Shown in pieces: positions 25,375-33,475 of a stretch of DNA of 64,000 nucleotides. The translations under genes and the position numbers were made by a program. The stretch's first letter is position 1, and each line of letters opens with the position of its first letter. The notes under the pieces are model-generated. The model was not told where the DNA came from. It saw nothing but the letters and a program-made list of their open reading frames with translations, and made no database searches. Source of the DNA: Pontibacter oryzae (GTDB lineage Bacteria > Bacteroidota > Bacteroidia > Cytophagales > Hymenobacteraceae); the NCBI RefSeq assembly GCF_003576375.1, contig NZ_QWGE01000003.1, positions 730,086 to 794,085 on the forward strand. Direction: 5' to 3'.

Positions 25375-26805
25375 CTATACTTTATCAAAATTAACCTTCA
25401 CTTCTTGCTTCTCGCCGGAGTGCATGTCTACTTTAAACAGTTGGTGGCTGTTGGTGCTGCTTATCCAGAGTTGGCCATTCAGGAAAAGCACATCGTTGGG
25501 CTCGTGCAGGCCGCTGCATAGCGTGCGCAGGCGGTTGCGCTGCAGGTCCAGCACTTTTATTTTGCCATTGTAAGTATCAGCAATGTAGATGTCGTTGTCG
25601 ATTACCTCCAAGCCGACGGCATGTTGCAGCAGCGCCTCGTCGGTGTGCCCATCCACGTCACCAAAATCAAAAAGGCCACGGCCAAGCGGAGTCAGTACCA
25701 TGTCTGTTTCGGTGTTTACCGTCCGGATGGCGCTTGCCTCGGCATCGGCTACATAAAGTACCGGGCCCTTGTTGGCCAGTCCGCTGGGTTGGTTGAAGCA
25801 GGCTTCGAGCAGGGGGCCGTCGCCGAGGGCTTCGCGGCCGGAGCCGGCATAGCGGTATACTTTCTCTGTTTCCAAATCCATGCGCAGGATCTGGTGGTTG
25901 CCGGCACTGGCAATGTAGAGGTAATCGCCAAGTATGAGCAAATCCCAGGGGCTGTTTGGGTTTACGGGCACGTTTAGCTTATCCTGCAGAAAATAGTAGC
26001 CCAGCTCCCCGGTGCCGGCGGCGGTGCTTACAGTTTTGCTTTTCAGGTCTACCTTCCGGATGGCGTTGTTTTTGGCATCGGCCACATACAGGAAATCGTG
26101 GTGCAACGCCATGCCGTGCGGCTCGTAGAAAGTTGCCTCATCATAGTTCCCATTTAGAAAACCCTGCTCGCCGCTACCGATTACCTCCAACATCTGCCCC
26201 TGCTGGTTTAGTTTAAGGATGCGGTTGTGTCCGCTATCGGCCAGGTAAATAGCGCCACTGGCATCAGCAATTAACTTAGACGGGAAGTATAGCTGGCTAA
26301 GCGGCGGAGTTTGCCGATCCACGTGGAAACGGATAGGCTCGCGGTTAAGCTGGTCGGCAAACTCTTCCTGCAACTGCTCAATGTATGGCTTTACGGTGTT
26401 ATATACATCCTCGCCGGCATGCTGCCCCACTACGCGGCCTTTCGGGTCTATGAGCACGGTGGTAGGCCAGGCGCGTATGCCATACTGATACCAGATGCGC
26501 GTATCGGCATCGTTTACAACCGGGTGCCCGATCCCGAATTTCTGAATGGCCTGCTGTATAGTTTCGCTTTGCTGTTCGGCATCGAATTTGGCGGAATGCA
26601 CACCAACCACAACCAGCACATCGGTAAACTCCTCTTCCAGCCGCTTGAGGTCAGGTATGATGTGCTGGCAGTTTATGCAACCCAGGGTCCAGAAATCCAG
26701 CAACACGATTTTGTTCCTGAAGTCCTGGATAGACCAGCTCTGGTCGGTGTTGAGCCAGCCGAAGGGCGTGTTGATTTCCGGGGCGTTGGTACGGCCTGTA
26801 CGCAT
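25375..26805 (-). CDS. Thioredoxin-like/NHL-repeat protein (NHLRC2-like)
   Basis: A 476-residue protein with an N-terminal thioredoxin-like domain (about 5-150, TlpA/ResA type). Its active site is CINC (Cys43, Cys46), and the cis-Pro is in WPTTVLIDPKG. The C-terminal part has about six NHL-type beta-propeller blades (about 170-470, repeated YLADSGHNRILKL, YVADAKNNAIRKV, YIADTYNGKIKVL patterns). The arrangement equals animal NHLRC2. There is no signal peptide, so it is probably cytoplasmic. The function is unknown; a redox or scaffold role is inferred. A single gene whose upstream region leads into the dispersed repeat. Confidence 0.88.
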   Translation of the reverse strand: MRTGRTNAPEINTPFGWLNTDQSWSIQDFRNKIVLLDFWTLGCINCQHIIPDLKRLEEEFTDVLVVVGVHSAKFDAEQQSETIQQAIQKFGIGHPVVNDADTRIWYQYGIRAWPTTVLIDPKGRVVGQHAGEDVYNTVKPYIEQLQEEFADQLNREPIRFHVDRQTPPLSQLYFPSKLIADASGAIYLADSGHNRILKLNQQGQMLEVIGSGEQGFLNGNYDEATFYEPHGMALHHDFLYVADAKNNAIRKVDLKSKTVSTAAGTGELGYYFLQDKLNVPVNPNSPWDLLILGDYLYIASAGNHQILRMDLETEKVYRYAGSGREALGDGPLLEACFNQPSGLANKGPVLYVADAEASAIRTVNTETDMVLTPLGRGLFDFGDVDGHTDEALLQHAVGLEVIDNDIYIADTYNGKIKVLDLQRNRLRTLCSGLHEPNDVLFLNGQLWISSTNSHQLFKVDMHSGEKQEVKVNFDKV

Positions 26806-26939
26806 GGTGGTGGGGTTTAGTAGCGGTTATTGTACCGGTGTGTAAGTATAAATGTTTTAATTGGTGCTTGGGTGATGTTGCGGATCTGCAAACCGATGTA
26901 AGTTATACTTTGGGATTATTCCTCCGGGCTATTTTTCAT

Positions 26940-27185
26940 CCTCAGTCTTAATTGCCTATCGTTTTAATTCTTGCTTTGGTGCGCTCTAGCCCGCGGGGGC
27001 TCGTTTTCCCATTCGGCGCGGTGTACATTTCCTGCCTTACGGCTACCGCTGACGCGGCACCGAAAATCTACAAGGCGCCTCACGGAAAAACTGGGATCAT
27101 TTCAGATAGCTCCTGTCCATGAAACTGGAGCCGCATTGTAGGGACAGGTCGCGACCTGTCCTTGCTGTGTCTTCAGCTATAAAAC
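26940..27185. repeat. Dispersed mosaic repeat, copy A (before nuoA)
   Basis: This block shares three conserved segments, in the same order and orientation, with copy B at 29218-29550: CCTCAGTCTTAATT to CCCATTCGG (26940-27016), CCTCACGGAAAAACTGGGAT to AGATAGCT (27078-27110), and the stretch ending CTGTCCTTG (about 27113-27164), then CTATAAAAC. The parts between differ in length and sequence. It carries a 20-bp perfect palindrome at 27142-27161 (GGACAGGTC and its complement). No reading frame is convincing. It fills most of the 557-base spacer before nuoA. Confidence 0.8.
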
Positions 27186-27335
27186 CATACTTCATTTAAT
27201 GTTATATCCGCAAAGTGCTTTATGAAGCTGTAGGTTTCGGGTTCGGTTCGGCTTGCGTTGTTATTGCTCGTTTCAAGTCAAAGTATAGACGCAGTTTAGC
27301 TAGGTTGCAGGTAAGGCAAGTATGGTAATTTATCG

Positions 27336-27343
27336 TAAATTTG
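27336..27343 (+). promoter_or_regulatory. -7 element before nuoA
   Basis: TAAATTTG matches TAnnTTTG, 19 bases upstream of the nuoA ATG. The -33 element at the optimal spacing is weak. Confidence 0.45.
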
Positions 27344-27362
27344 CCTAAACAGCTGCAATACA

Positions 27363-27866
27363 ATGGCAGAAACTTATACTTCAGACTTCGGAACGATACT
27401 GCTTTTCCTGGTAGGCGGGGCAATTTTTGTGGTAATAGGCTTGTTTACCAGCGGGCTGTTGCGGCCTAAAAACCCGAACCCGGAAAAACTGGCCACTTAC
27501 GAGAGTGGTGAGGAGCCCATCGGCAATGCTTGGGTGCAGTTTAACCCGCGCTTTTACGTGGTGGCGCTTATCTTTATCGTGTTTGATGTGGAGTTGGCTT
27601 TTCTGTTTCCGTGGGCTACAGTTTTTGGGCGCCGCGAACTGGTGGAGGCCACAGACGGCGTGTGGGGCTGGTTCTCTTTAGTAGAGATGTTCATCTTTAT
27701 TGGGGTGCTGGTGCTGGGGCTGGCTTATGCCTGGGCCAAAGGCCACCTCGACTGGATCAAGCCGAAACCTATACTTCCGCAGAGCCGCTCTAAAATACCC
27801 ATGGACGTTTACCAGCGTGTAAACGAGCGTAAGTATAAATCAGCGCAAAAACCTGAGGAACTATAG
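27363..27866 (+). CDS. nuoA: NADH-quinone oxidoreductase subunit A
   Basis: A 167-residue membrane subunit of respiratory complex I. Three membrane helices (about 11-32, 65-88, 105-125) surround the conserved loop with [32 protein letters not shown], the NuoA/ND3 signature (acidic FDVE at the second helix). It has a longer than usual C-terminal tail (about 135-167) that is basic and polar, [15 protein letters not shown]. First gene of nuoABC. ATG at 27363, 35 bases before nuoB. Length is somewhat above E. coli NuoA. Confidence 0.96.
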   Translation: MAETYTSDFGTILLFLVGGAIFVVIGLFTSGLLRPKNPNPEKLATYESGEEPIGNAWVQFNPRFYVVALIFIVFDVELAFLFPWATVFGRRELVEATDGVWGWFSLVEMFIFIGVLVLGLAYAWAKGHLDWIKPKPILPQSRSKIPMDVYQRVNERKYKSAQKPEEL

Positions 27867-27901
27867 TTAAACAGCGCATCAGCTTAAATTTTTATTTCTG
27901 A

Positions 27902-28450
27902 TTGAACAACCTAGATAAAACCGGAGAAGGCGGTGTAGTGATCACCAAACTGGACGACCTGCTTAACTGGGCGCGACTGACCTCGTTGTTCCCGATGGGT
28001 TTTGGCCTGGCCTGCTGTGCCATTGAGATGATGGGGGCGTATGCCTCGGGTTACGACCTGGATAGGTTTGGCGTGATACCGCGCGCCTCGCCAAGGCAAT
28101 CGGATGTGATGATTGTGGCAGGTACGGTTACCTTTAAAATGGCCGACCGCGTGCGCCGCCTGTATGAGCAAATGCCCGAGCCGCGCTACGTGATCTCGAT
28201 GGGGAGTTGCTCGAACTGCGGCGGCCCGTACTGGGAGCACGGTTACCATGTGGTAAAAGGCGTAGACCGCATTATACCTGTGGATGTTTATGTGCCAGGT
28301 TGCCCGCCAAGGCCTGAAGCGCTGATCGGTGGTTTTTTGCAGTTGCAGGAAATTATCCGGAAAGAAAGTATACGCGCCCCAAGAGCCGTGCAGCAGATCA
28401 TGGCCAAACGTATGGCAGCAGCAGAAGCAGCAAATCAGGAAAGTGCTTAA
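27902..28450 (+). CDS. nuoB: NADH-quinone oxidoreductase subunit B
   Basis: A 182-residue NuoB/PSST subunit carrying iron-sulfur cluster N2. Ligand cysteines: the [10 protein letters not shown] pair, GSCSNCGG and the PGCPP Cys. The [22 protein letters not shown] segment is typical. The start is TTG at 27902, because a TGA stop lies directly before it in frame. The only other nearby start is GTG at 27938, which would still retain the whole conserved core. Second gene of the nuoABC unit, 35 bases after nuoA. An 8-bp-period repeat lies between it and nuoC. Confidence 0.95.
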   Translation: MNNLDKTGEGGVVITKLDDLLNWARLTSLFPMGFGLACCAIEMMGAYASGYDLDRFGVIPRASPRQSDVMIVAGTVTFKMADRVRRLYEQMPEPRYVISMGSCSNCGGPYWEHGYHVVKGVDRIIPVDVYVPGCPPRPEALIGGFLQLQEIIRKESIRAPRAVQQIMAKRMAAAEAANQESA

Positions 28451-28452
28451 AT

Positions 28453-28476
28453 CACTCAATCGCTCATTCACTCATT
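28453..28476 (+). repeat. 8-bp-period repeat between nuoB and nuoC
   Basis: Three consecutive octamers, CACTCAAT, CGCTCATT and CACTCATT, fill most of the 33-base nuoB-nuoC spacer. Consensus CRCTCAWT. It has the same period as the NTTYTAAC arrays elsewhere in the window. Confidence 0.6.
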
Positions 28477-28483
28477 CAAAACT

Positions 28484-29083
28484 ATGACTTTCGCGGAGCT
28501 ACAGCAGTTTATACTTAATACCTTTGGCGCAGAAGTTATACTTGAGGCCAAACCCGATGGCCTGCAGCCGTATCTGCTGGTGCAACCCGAGCGCCTATCG
28601 GACATCTGCCTGGAGCTGCACGATAACCCGCAAACATACTTCGATTTCCTATCTTGCCTAACAGGTATAGATAACGGCCCGGATGCCGGCACGATGGAGG
28701 TAGTTTATACCTTATACTCTATTCCTTACGACGACCACCTTACGCTGAAAGTGCAGGTGCCGCGCAATAACACCCCTGAGCAAGCCATGCCGCAGGTGCC
28801 TACCGTCAGCCACATCTGGCGCTCCGCCGATTGGCACGAGCGCGAGGTGTTCGATATGTATGGCATCTACTTTAAAGACCACCCGGATATGCGCCGCATC
28901 CTTTGCGCTGCTGACTGGGAGGGCCACCCGCTCCGTAAAGATTACGTGCATCAGGATTATTACCACGGCATCAAAGTCCCCTTCGACCAGCATAATGAGT
29001 TAAACGGTTTTAAAGGCGAGCCGCAATTGATCATTAAAAGAGAGAATGAGCAGTTTCCGGATATGAGGGAGAAGCCGGAGTAG
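28484..29083 (+). CDS. nuoC: NADH-quinone oxidoreductase subunit C
   Basis: A 199-residue 30-kDa subunit of the peripheral arm of complex I. The hallmark block is present: SADWHEREVFDMYGIYFKDHPDMRRIL followed by WEGHPLRKDY (about 105-155). The N-terminal part FDFLSCLTGID precedes it. It is not fused to NuoD, unlike in E. coli. It ends the first nuo segment; a hairpin at 29131-29149 and repeat copy B follow, and nuoD resumes 2.85 kb later. Confidence 0.96.
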   Translation: MTFAELQQFILNTFGAEVILEAKPDGLQPYLLVQPERLSDICLELHDNPQTYFDFLSCLTGIDNGPDAGTMEVVYTLYSIPYDDHLTLKVQVPRNNTPEQAMPQVPTVSHIWRSADWHEREVFDMYGIYFKDHPDMRRILCAADWEGHPLRKDYVHQDYYHGIKVPFDQHNELNGFKGEPQLIIKRENEQFPDMREKPE

Positions 29084-29130
29084 GGTTTATACTTTAAGGC
29101 ACTCGTTGCTAGCTAATTTATATTGGGAGT

Positions 29131-29149
29131 CCTGGACATCTTTGTCCGG
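29131..29149 (+). terminator. Hairpin after nuoC
   Basis: CCTGGACA (29131-29138) pairs with TGTCCGG (29143-29149) allowing one G-T pair. There is no T-run, so it may reduce rather than fully end transcription. Confidence 0.4.
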
Positions 29150-29217
29150 AGCGTGTCTGCTGCGAATTTCCTAATCCGCGTATTTATCTTGTGCTATACT
29201 TTCTGTCTACTGTTTCC

Positions 29218-29550
29218 CCTCAGTCTTAATTACCTATCGTTTTTCTTCTTGCTTTGGTGCGCTCTAGCCCGCGGGGGCTCGTTTTCCCACTCGGGGCTGC
29301 TTTCCTTTCCTGCCCTCGTGCCTCGGGCTGCCTCGCTCGCGCTCGTCACCGGAAACTCTCGAATAGAGGGCCCCGGCCCCTCACGGAAAAACTGGGATCA
29401 TTCAGATAGCTGTTGTTCATGCAACTGAAACTGCTCTACTACGGCTGCCTTTCGAGCGCCGCACATTCAGTTGGCTGCCGCTCATGCAACCGGAGCCGCA
29501 TCGTAGGTACAGGTCGCGACCTGTCCTTGTAATACCTTGGGCTATAAAAC
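29218..29550. repeat. Dispersed mosaic repeat, copy B (after nuoC)
   Basis: This copy is homologous to 26940-27185 in the same orientation. The first 77 bases differ at only a few positions. The central segment CCTCACGGAAAAACTGGGAT and the palindrome ACAGGTCGCGACCTGT (29509-29524) recur. It has an additional internal stretch (about 29412-29480) in which CATGCAAC-type segments repeat. Frames within it are not credible genes. Together with copy A it brackets nuoABC. Confidence 0.8.
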
Positions 29551-29580
29551 TCTTGCTTGCTTTTAGGGGAGAATGCTAAA

Positions 29581-29620
29581 ACGAAAAAGCCGCCGGTTAT
29601 ACTTCCGGCGGCTTTTTCGT
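29581..29620. terminator. Bidirectional terminator by the SPFH gene
   Basis: A 16-bp perfect stem, 29581-29596 with 29605-29620, and T-runs in both directions. The loop is TTATACTT, containing the over-represented hexamer. It lies 19 bases after the stop of the minus-strand SPFH gene. Confidence 0.9.
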
Positions 29621-29639
29621 TTTAACCTTGGCAATAGCG

Positions 29640-30434
29640 TTACTGTACGTTCTTGAAGAAAGTGGGCGAGTTGCCATAGAGCGGGGTGCGGCCATCCCAT
29701 TTCTCGATGAACTGCTGCTGAATGAGCAGGGGCGTGAGCGTGCGCTGGCGCAATTCGTTGGCTTTGGCTTCTGCCTCGGCTTCTACTATTTTCTTGCGGG
29801 CCTGGGCTTCTGCTACTTTCAGTTCGTTCTCTACCTGCAGGGCTTGCTGCACGGCGCGATTTTTCAGGTTTACGGCACGTACAATTTCATCCGGATACTG
29901 CAGGCCGCTGGTCATTTGCTCCAGTTCAAAGCCTTCGCGGCGCAGGGCCTCGTCCAGCGCCAGCTGTACTTTATCCTCAAAGCTCTGTCGGTTCGAGATG
30001 ATGCTGTCGGTGCTATACTTGTTAAACTGAATGCGGAAGGCATCGCGGGTGTAGTTAAACAGCGTTGTCTCGGTTATCAGCTCAATATCCTTGCGGTACT
30101 TGGCAAAAATACGCGGGCTCTCGCCGGGAATCACCCTGAACGACATGGTTGGGTCTACGGTAAACACCGAGCCGTCTTTGGCGTTCACGGTAAAAGCCGG
30201 GTAATCTATCGTCTGCACAAAGGTCGGGAACTGAAACACCTCCTCAGTAAACGGGTTGTACCACACGCGGCCGGTAACCAGGCTCACGTCCTGCACGCCC
30301 TTGTCGGTGCCGTAGAGTTTTACAAGTATGCCCTCGTGGCCTGCATCAATACGTGTGCAGGATTTCATGGCGGTAATAGAGAAAACGAGTATCAGGATAA
30401 AGCTGATGCTCCAGGTAAAGATCTGTCTGTTCAT
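29640..30434 (-). CDS. SPFH/Band 7 (prohibitin-like) membrane protein
   Basis: A 264-residue SPFH protein: one N-terminal membrane helix (about 6-23), then the SPFH domain (about 28-180). A helical, Ala/Glu/Lys-rich coiled-coil stretch (about 190-232, VAEAQARKKIVEAEAEAKANELRQR) is the usual oligomerisation arm of prohibitin/HflC-like proteins. Such proteins form large membrane rings and often regulate FtsH-type proteases or lipid domains. It starts directly at the stop codon of the 62-residue membrane protein, so the two are coupled. It interrupts the nuo cluster on the opposite strand. Confidence 0.9.
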   Translation of the reverse strand: MNRQIFTWSISFILILVFSITAMKSCTRIDAGHEGILVKLYGTDKGVQDVSLVTGRVWYNPFTEEVFQFPTFVQTIDYPAFTVNAKDGSVFTVDPTMSFRVIPGESPRIFAKYRKDIELITETTLFNYTRDAFRIQFNKYSTDSIISNRQSFEDKVQLALDEALRREGFELEQMTSGLQYPDEIVRAVNLKNRAVQQALQVENELKVAEAQARKKIVEAEAEAKANELRQRTLTPLLIQQQFIEKWDGRTPLYGNSPTFFKNVQ

Positions 30435-30623
30435 TTAGGCTTTAAGTCTGTTGATGGAATAGCGGATAACGAAGAAGTTGGCTACGACCAGCACTACCAG
30501 CAGGCCCAGGCCAATAGCCACCTTCAGGTCAGAAGGCTGGCGCACCAGCGAGGCAATTTCTGTAAAAGTGAGTATATCGATCAGCAGCAGCAGGCCGAGC
30601 AGAAGGATGTAGCCGAATTTCAT
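30435..30623 (-). CDS. Small two-helix membrane protein paired with SPFH protein
   Basis: A 62-residue protein with two hydrophobic helices (about 4-25 and 36-55), a short polar loop (ASLVRQPSDLK) and a basic C-terminus. Its stop abuts the SPFH gene start with no spacer. This suggests a common transcript and perhaps a physical complex of the NfeD-SPFH kind, although it is far shorter than NfeD. No family recognised. Confidence 0.75.
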   Translation of the reverse strand: MKFGYILLLGLLLLIDILTFTEIASLVRQPSDLKVAIGLGLLVVLVVANFFVIRYSINRLKA

Positions 30624-30722
30624 AGGAAGTATATTATAAAGGCAATATAATGAATTCTGTGGAATTTTGAGCCTGTATGTAGCAATTGCCTAACTGAATT
30701 TGTGGAGTCTTCGCTGGCTGGC

Positions 30723-30786
30723 GCGAGCTTGCAGCTCGTGCTGTTGTTATATAGCTAAAGAGGAAGTACGAGCTACAAACTCGCAC
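30723..30786. repeat. REP-like inverted palindrome pair
   Basis: GCGAGCTTGCAGCTCGTGC (30723-30741) and, in inverse orientation, GTACGAGCTACAAACTCGCA (30766-30785) share the core GCGAG...CTCGT. Each is itself an imperfect palindrome. A third member lies at 33381-33406. The rest of the 30624-30812 spacer shows no gene. Confidence 0.65.
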
Positions 30787-30812
30787 TAGCACAACCTCTT
30801 AAAGCACACCTC

Positions 30813-31721
30813 TTATTTTGTTGCTTTAATGATTTGCCTAAGTTGAGCAATATTGCTTGGATCATTAAGCCTATGTATCATACTGTGGCAGTTGCTACAG
30901 AGTACAGCAAAATCTATTTTGATGTTAATTTGGTATTGTCCAATGCCTAGATTGGAAATAGGAGTCAAGTGGTGTGCTTCTATGAAGTTACAGCCTAAGA
31001 TCCCATACTTAGATGTGAAGTCAAACTCGCATGCCTCACATATATAACCCTTACATTCTTTCACTTTTTTTGATATTCTAGAATTGCGTTCTATTCTAAA
31101 GTGAAGTCGATACTGCTTCTTTTCTATAGCTGTTAATCCTATATTCTCGTTAATATGTGTATCATTAAAATTAAGTTCTTCATATAGGTGGAGGAAGTGC
31201 AAGATATCTCCGATTAGTTCAGTCTCATTAGGTAAGTTATCAGCTGGGTAATACCGCGCAATTATATTTCCTGCTTCATAAAGCCTTGCGTTCGAATTCT
31301 TTGAGCTGAGGTTTATTTCAAGAAGGTCATTAGTATCAATATCTAGCTTTGCTCTATAGTCTTCTGCTCTAAGTTTCAAGACATTTCTTGCTTCTCTTCT
31401 GTAATTGTCTTTTACTTCCGTTACACCTTGATTTAATGATAAGTACACTCCTGACATGTCAGCCTTAAATAAAAATACTGGGTAATATCCTGACTGTGCA
31501 GTATCAGTTACTAAGGTGTCAAAAATTGCAATCCAAGGGCAATCTGTCCAGTTACCTTTGCCAGGAGAACCTACAACTTTGTACCGAGTTTGGTCAGACA
31601 AAACTTGGCTTATAAGTTGTGGGAATTCATGTCTGAGTTGGTCAGCTAGTGGATTGCCTGCAAAGCTTAGGCGCTTTTGTTTAAGATAATTTTCGATCGG
31701 CTCTCTTAGTAATTTTTCCAT
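30813..31721 (-). CDS. Putative modification-dependent (type IV) restriction endonuclease, MrcB-N/HNH
   Basis: A 302-residue two-domain protein. The N-terminal half (about 10-180) resembles DUF3578/MrcB-N, with GKGNWTDCPWIAIFDTLVT and PVFLFKADMSGVYLSLNQG. This domain is found at the N-terminus of McrB-like and other modified-base-directed nucleases. The C-terminal half is a zinc HNH nuclease: Cys228, Cys231, His250-His251 (EAHHLTPI), Cys275, Cys278 and His279. It would recognise modified foreign DNA. Base composition is clearly more AT-rich than neighbours, with few AAGTAT copies. No methylase lies alongside. The gene is probably acquired; the substrate is unknown. Confidence 0.8.
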   Translation of the reverse strand: MEKLLREPIENYLKQKRLSFAGNPLADQLRHEFPQLISQVLSDQTRYKVVGSPGKGNWTDCPWIAIFDTLVTDTAQSGYYPVFLFKADMSGVYLSLNQGVTEVKDNYRREARNVLKLRAEDYRAKLDIDTNDLLEINLSSKNSNARLYEAGNIIARYYPADNLPNETELIGDILHFLHLYEELNFNDTHINENIGLTAIEKKQYRLHFRIERNSRISKKVKECKGYICEACEFDFTSKYGILGCNFIEAHHLTPISNLGIGQYQINIKIDFAVLCSNCHSMIHRLNDPSNIAQLRQIIKATK

Positions 31722-31740
31722 TATGTCTTAGCGGGTTAGG

Positions 31741-31776
31741 GGTATATACCAATCGTTATTTACATTCAACGTAAAT
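31741..31776. promoter_or_regulatory. Two palindromes before the restriction gene
   Basis: GGTATATACC (31741-31750) is a perfect 10-bp palindrome 20 bases before the start codon. ATTTAC (31758-31763) with GTAAAT (31771-31776) is a second dyad. They could be operator sites controlling this potentially toxic gene. The spacer 31722-31904 is otherwise very AT-rich. Confidence 0.3.
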
Positions 31777-31904
31777 AGTATCATGTATGTAAATATAATA
31801 TATATTCATGTTATTATGTAATTACATATAATTGTTCTAACTACTTGTTTCAACAAACCCCTGCACAAATCCCCCTTTTTTCCGAACTTTGCAGAAGAGC
31901 CAAC

Positions 31905-31936
31905 GCTCTAACTTTCTAACTCTTTAACTCTCTAAC
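31905..31936 (+). repeat. Octamer array directly before nuoD
   Basis: Four contiguous units, GCTCTAAC, TTTCTAAC, TCTTTAAC and TCTCTAAC, run exactly up to the nuoD start codon at 31937. Consensus NYTYTAAC. Confidence 0.8.
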
Positions 31937-33148
31937 TTGCCCGTGTCTACCATCTACAAAAACTACCTGCTGCAGTCGGAGCCGAACAAGTTTAGCCAGG
32001 ATGCGCTGAAGGCCGGCGAGATGATTGTGAACATGGGGCCGCAGCACCCGAGCACGCACGGCGTACTGCGCCTGGAGGTGGTCACCGATGGCGAGATAAT
32101 ACAGGAGGTGGTGCCGCACATCGGCTACCTGCACCGCTGCTTCGAGAAGCATGCCGAGAGTATGGCCTATAACCAGACCATCCCCTATGTAGACCGCATG
32201 GACTACCTGGCCGCCATGAACTCGGAGCATGTGTGGGCAATGGGCGTGGAGAAGTTGCTGGGTATTACCGACCAGATTCCGAAGCGCGTGGAGTACATAC
32301 GCGTGCTGGTAACAGAGTTAAATCGCATCGCCTCGCACTTTGTGGCCATTGGTACCTATGCTATCGACATTGGGGCCTTTACGCCTTTTCTGTGGCTGCT
32401 CCGCGATAGGGAGCACATACAGCGCCTGCTGGAATGGGTCTGCGGCGCGCGCATGCTGTATAACTATATTTGGGTGGGCGGTTTATACTATGATCTGCCC
32501 ATTGGTTTTGAGGAGCGCTGCCGCGAGTTTATAGACTACCTGCAACCCAAGCTCGACGAACTGGATACCATACTTCTGAGCAATAAGATCTTTATAGATA
32601 GAACCGCCAACGTGGGTGTGCTGCCACTGGATGTGGCTATTAACTATGGCTGCTCCGGCCCCATGCTGCGTGGCTCTGGGCTAAAGTATGATCTGCGCCG
32701 CGTGGACGGCTACAGCGTTTACCCCGAGCTGGATTTTGAGGTGCCAATAGGGAAGGGGCTTGCCGGCACCACCGGCGATTGCTGGGACCGCAACTACGTG
32801 CGTGCCCTGGAGTGCCGTGAGTCTGTCAAGATTATCAGCCAATGCCTCGACCAGCTTACCGGCGACCATAAACGCACTCCTGATTTCGACCCGCAGGCAG
32901 CCTGCCCCAAGAAAATACGCATGACCGGCAGCCAGGAGTTATACTTTAGAGGCGAGACTCCGCGCGGCGAACTTGGCTATTATTTCCGCACCACCGATAA
33001 AAGCGATGTGCCTTTCCGTGTAAAAGGCCGTGCGCCAAGCTTTGTAAATCTTTCTGTGCTGTCAGATATTAGTCGTGGCTGCATGGTGGCTGATCTTATT
33101 GCCATTGTAGGCTCTGTTGATATTGTGTTAGGCGAGGTGGATAGATAA
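31937..33148 (+). CDS. nuoD: NADH-quinone oxidoreductase subunit D
   Basis: A 403-residue 49-kDa subunit of complex I, forming part of the quinone site. It has [14 protein letters not shown] near residue 33, [14 protein letters not shown], the hydrogenase-derived [17 protein letters not shown] region, and the C-terminal [27 protein letters not shown]. All are full length. The start is TTG at 31937 or GTG at 31943 (MSTIYKN). It lies 2.85 kb from nuoC, with a minus-strand insert between. nuoE and later subunits do not follow; lutB is next, on the other strand. Confidence 0.96.
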   Translation: MPVSTIYKNYLLQSEPNKFSQDALKAGEMIVNMGPQHPSTHGVLRLEVVTDGEIIQEVVPHIGYLHRCFEKHAESMAYNQTIPYVDRMDYLAAMNSEHVWAMGVEKLLGITDQIPKRVEYIRVLVTELNRIASHFVAIGTYAIDIGAFTPFLWLLRDREHIQRLLEWVCGARMLYNYIWVGGLYYDLPIGFEERCREFIDYLQPKLDELDTILLSNKIFIDRTANVGVLPLDVAINYGCSGPMLRGSGLKYDLRRVDGYSVYPELDFEVPIGKGLAGTTGDCWDRNYVRALECRESVKIISQCLDQLTGDHKRTPDFDPQAACPKKIRMTGSQELYFRGETPRGELGYYFRTTDKSDVPFRVKGRAPSFVNLSVLSDISRGCMVADLIAIVGSVDIVLGEVDR

Positions 33149-33380
33149 GGCTCAGTTATAGGGTTTGCTCACCTTCTTGGCCATCCTGTAAGGATCTTTT
33201 TGCAGCTAAGTATAGGCTTGGCCTTCACTTATAAAAGCTTCATGCAGAATGACAGTAAACGTTAAATGCGTCTTCTCAGCGTTAATCTGATCTATTGTGG
33301 AAGGCGCGGCTAACTGTTTCCAGAACTTAGCCTCATGCCTCCGGCCTCAATGAAGTCGGGGACTTCAGATCATTTGTATG

Positions 33381-33406
33381 GTACGAGCCTGGAGACTCGC
33401 GCCAGG
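33381..33406 (-). repeat. REP-like palindrome, third copy
   Basis: The reverse complement of this stretch begins CTGGCGCGAG and ends GCTCGTAC, matching the 30723 copy in inverse orientation. It lies in the 327-base spacer 33149-33475. Apart from this and the lutB terminator, nothing was seen there. Confidence 0.55.
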
Positions 33407-33446
33407 AATAAACAAAGTATGCTGAAGAAAACCCTGCCCAATAAAA

Positions 33447-33471
33447 AAAGCCTGCTTCATCAGCAGGCTTT
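33447..33471 (-). terminator. Terminator of lutB
   Basis: AAAGCCTGCT (33447-33456) pairs with AGCAGGCTTT (33462-33471), loop TCATC. T-rich on the minus strand, 5 bases after the lutB stop. Confidence 0.85.
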
Positions 33472-33475
33472 ATAC

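Noticed and set aside
26820..27362. Possible tRNA or rRNA fragment in the GC-rich repeat
   Set aside because: No cloverleaf, T-loop or rRNA-like core could be formed; the same blocks recur at 29.2 kb, so it is a repeat.
29123..29428. 101-codon frame inside repeat copy B
   Set aside because: The frame is not preserved in repeat copy A and its product lacks features.
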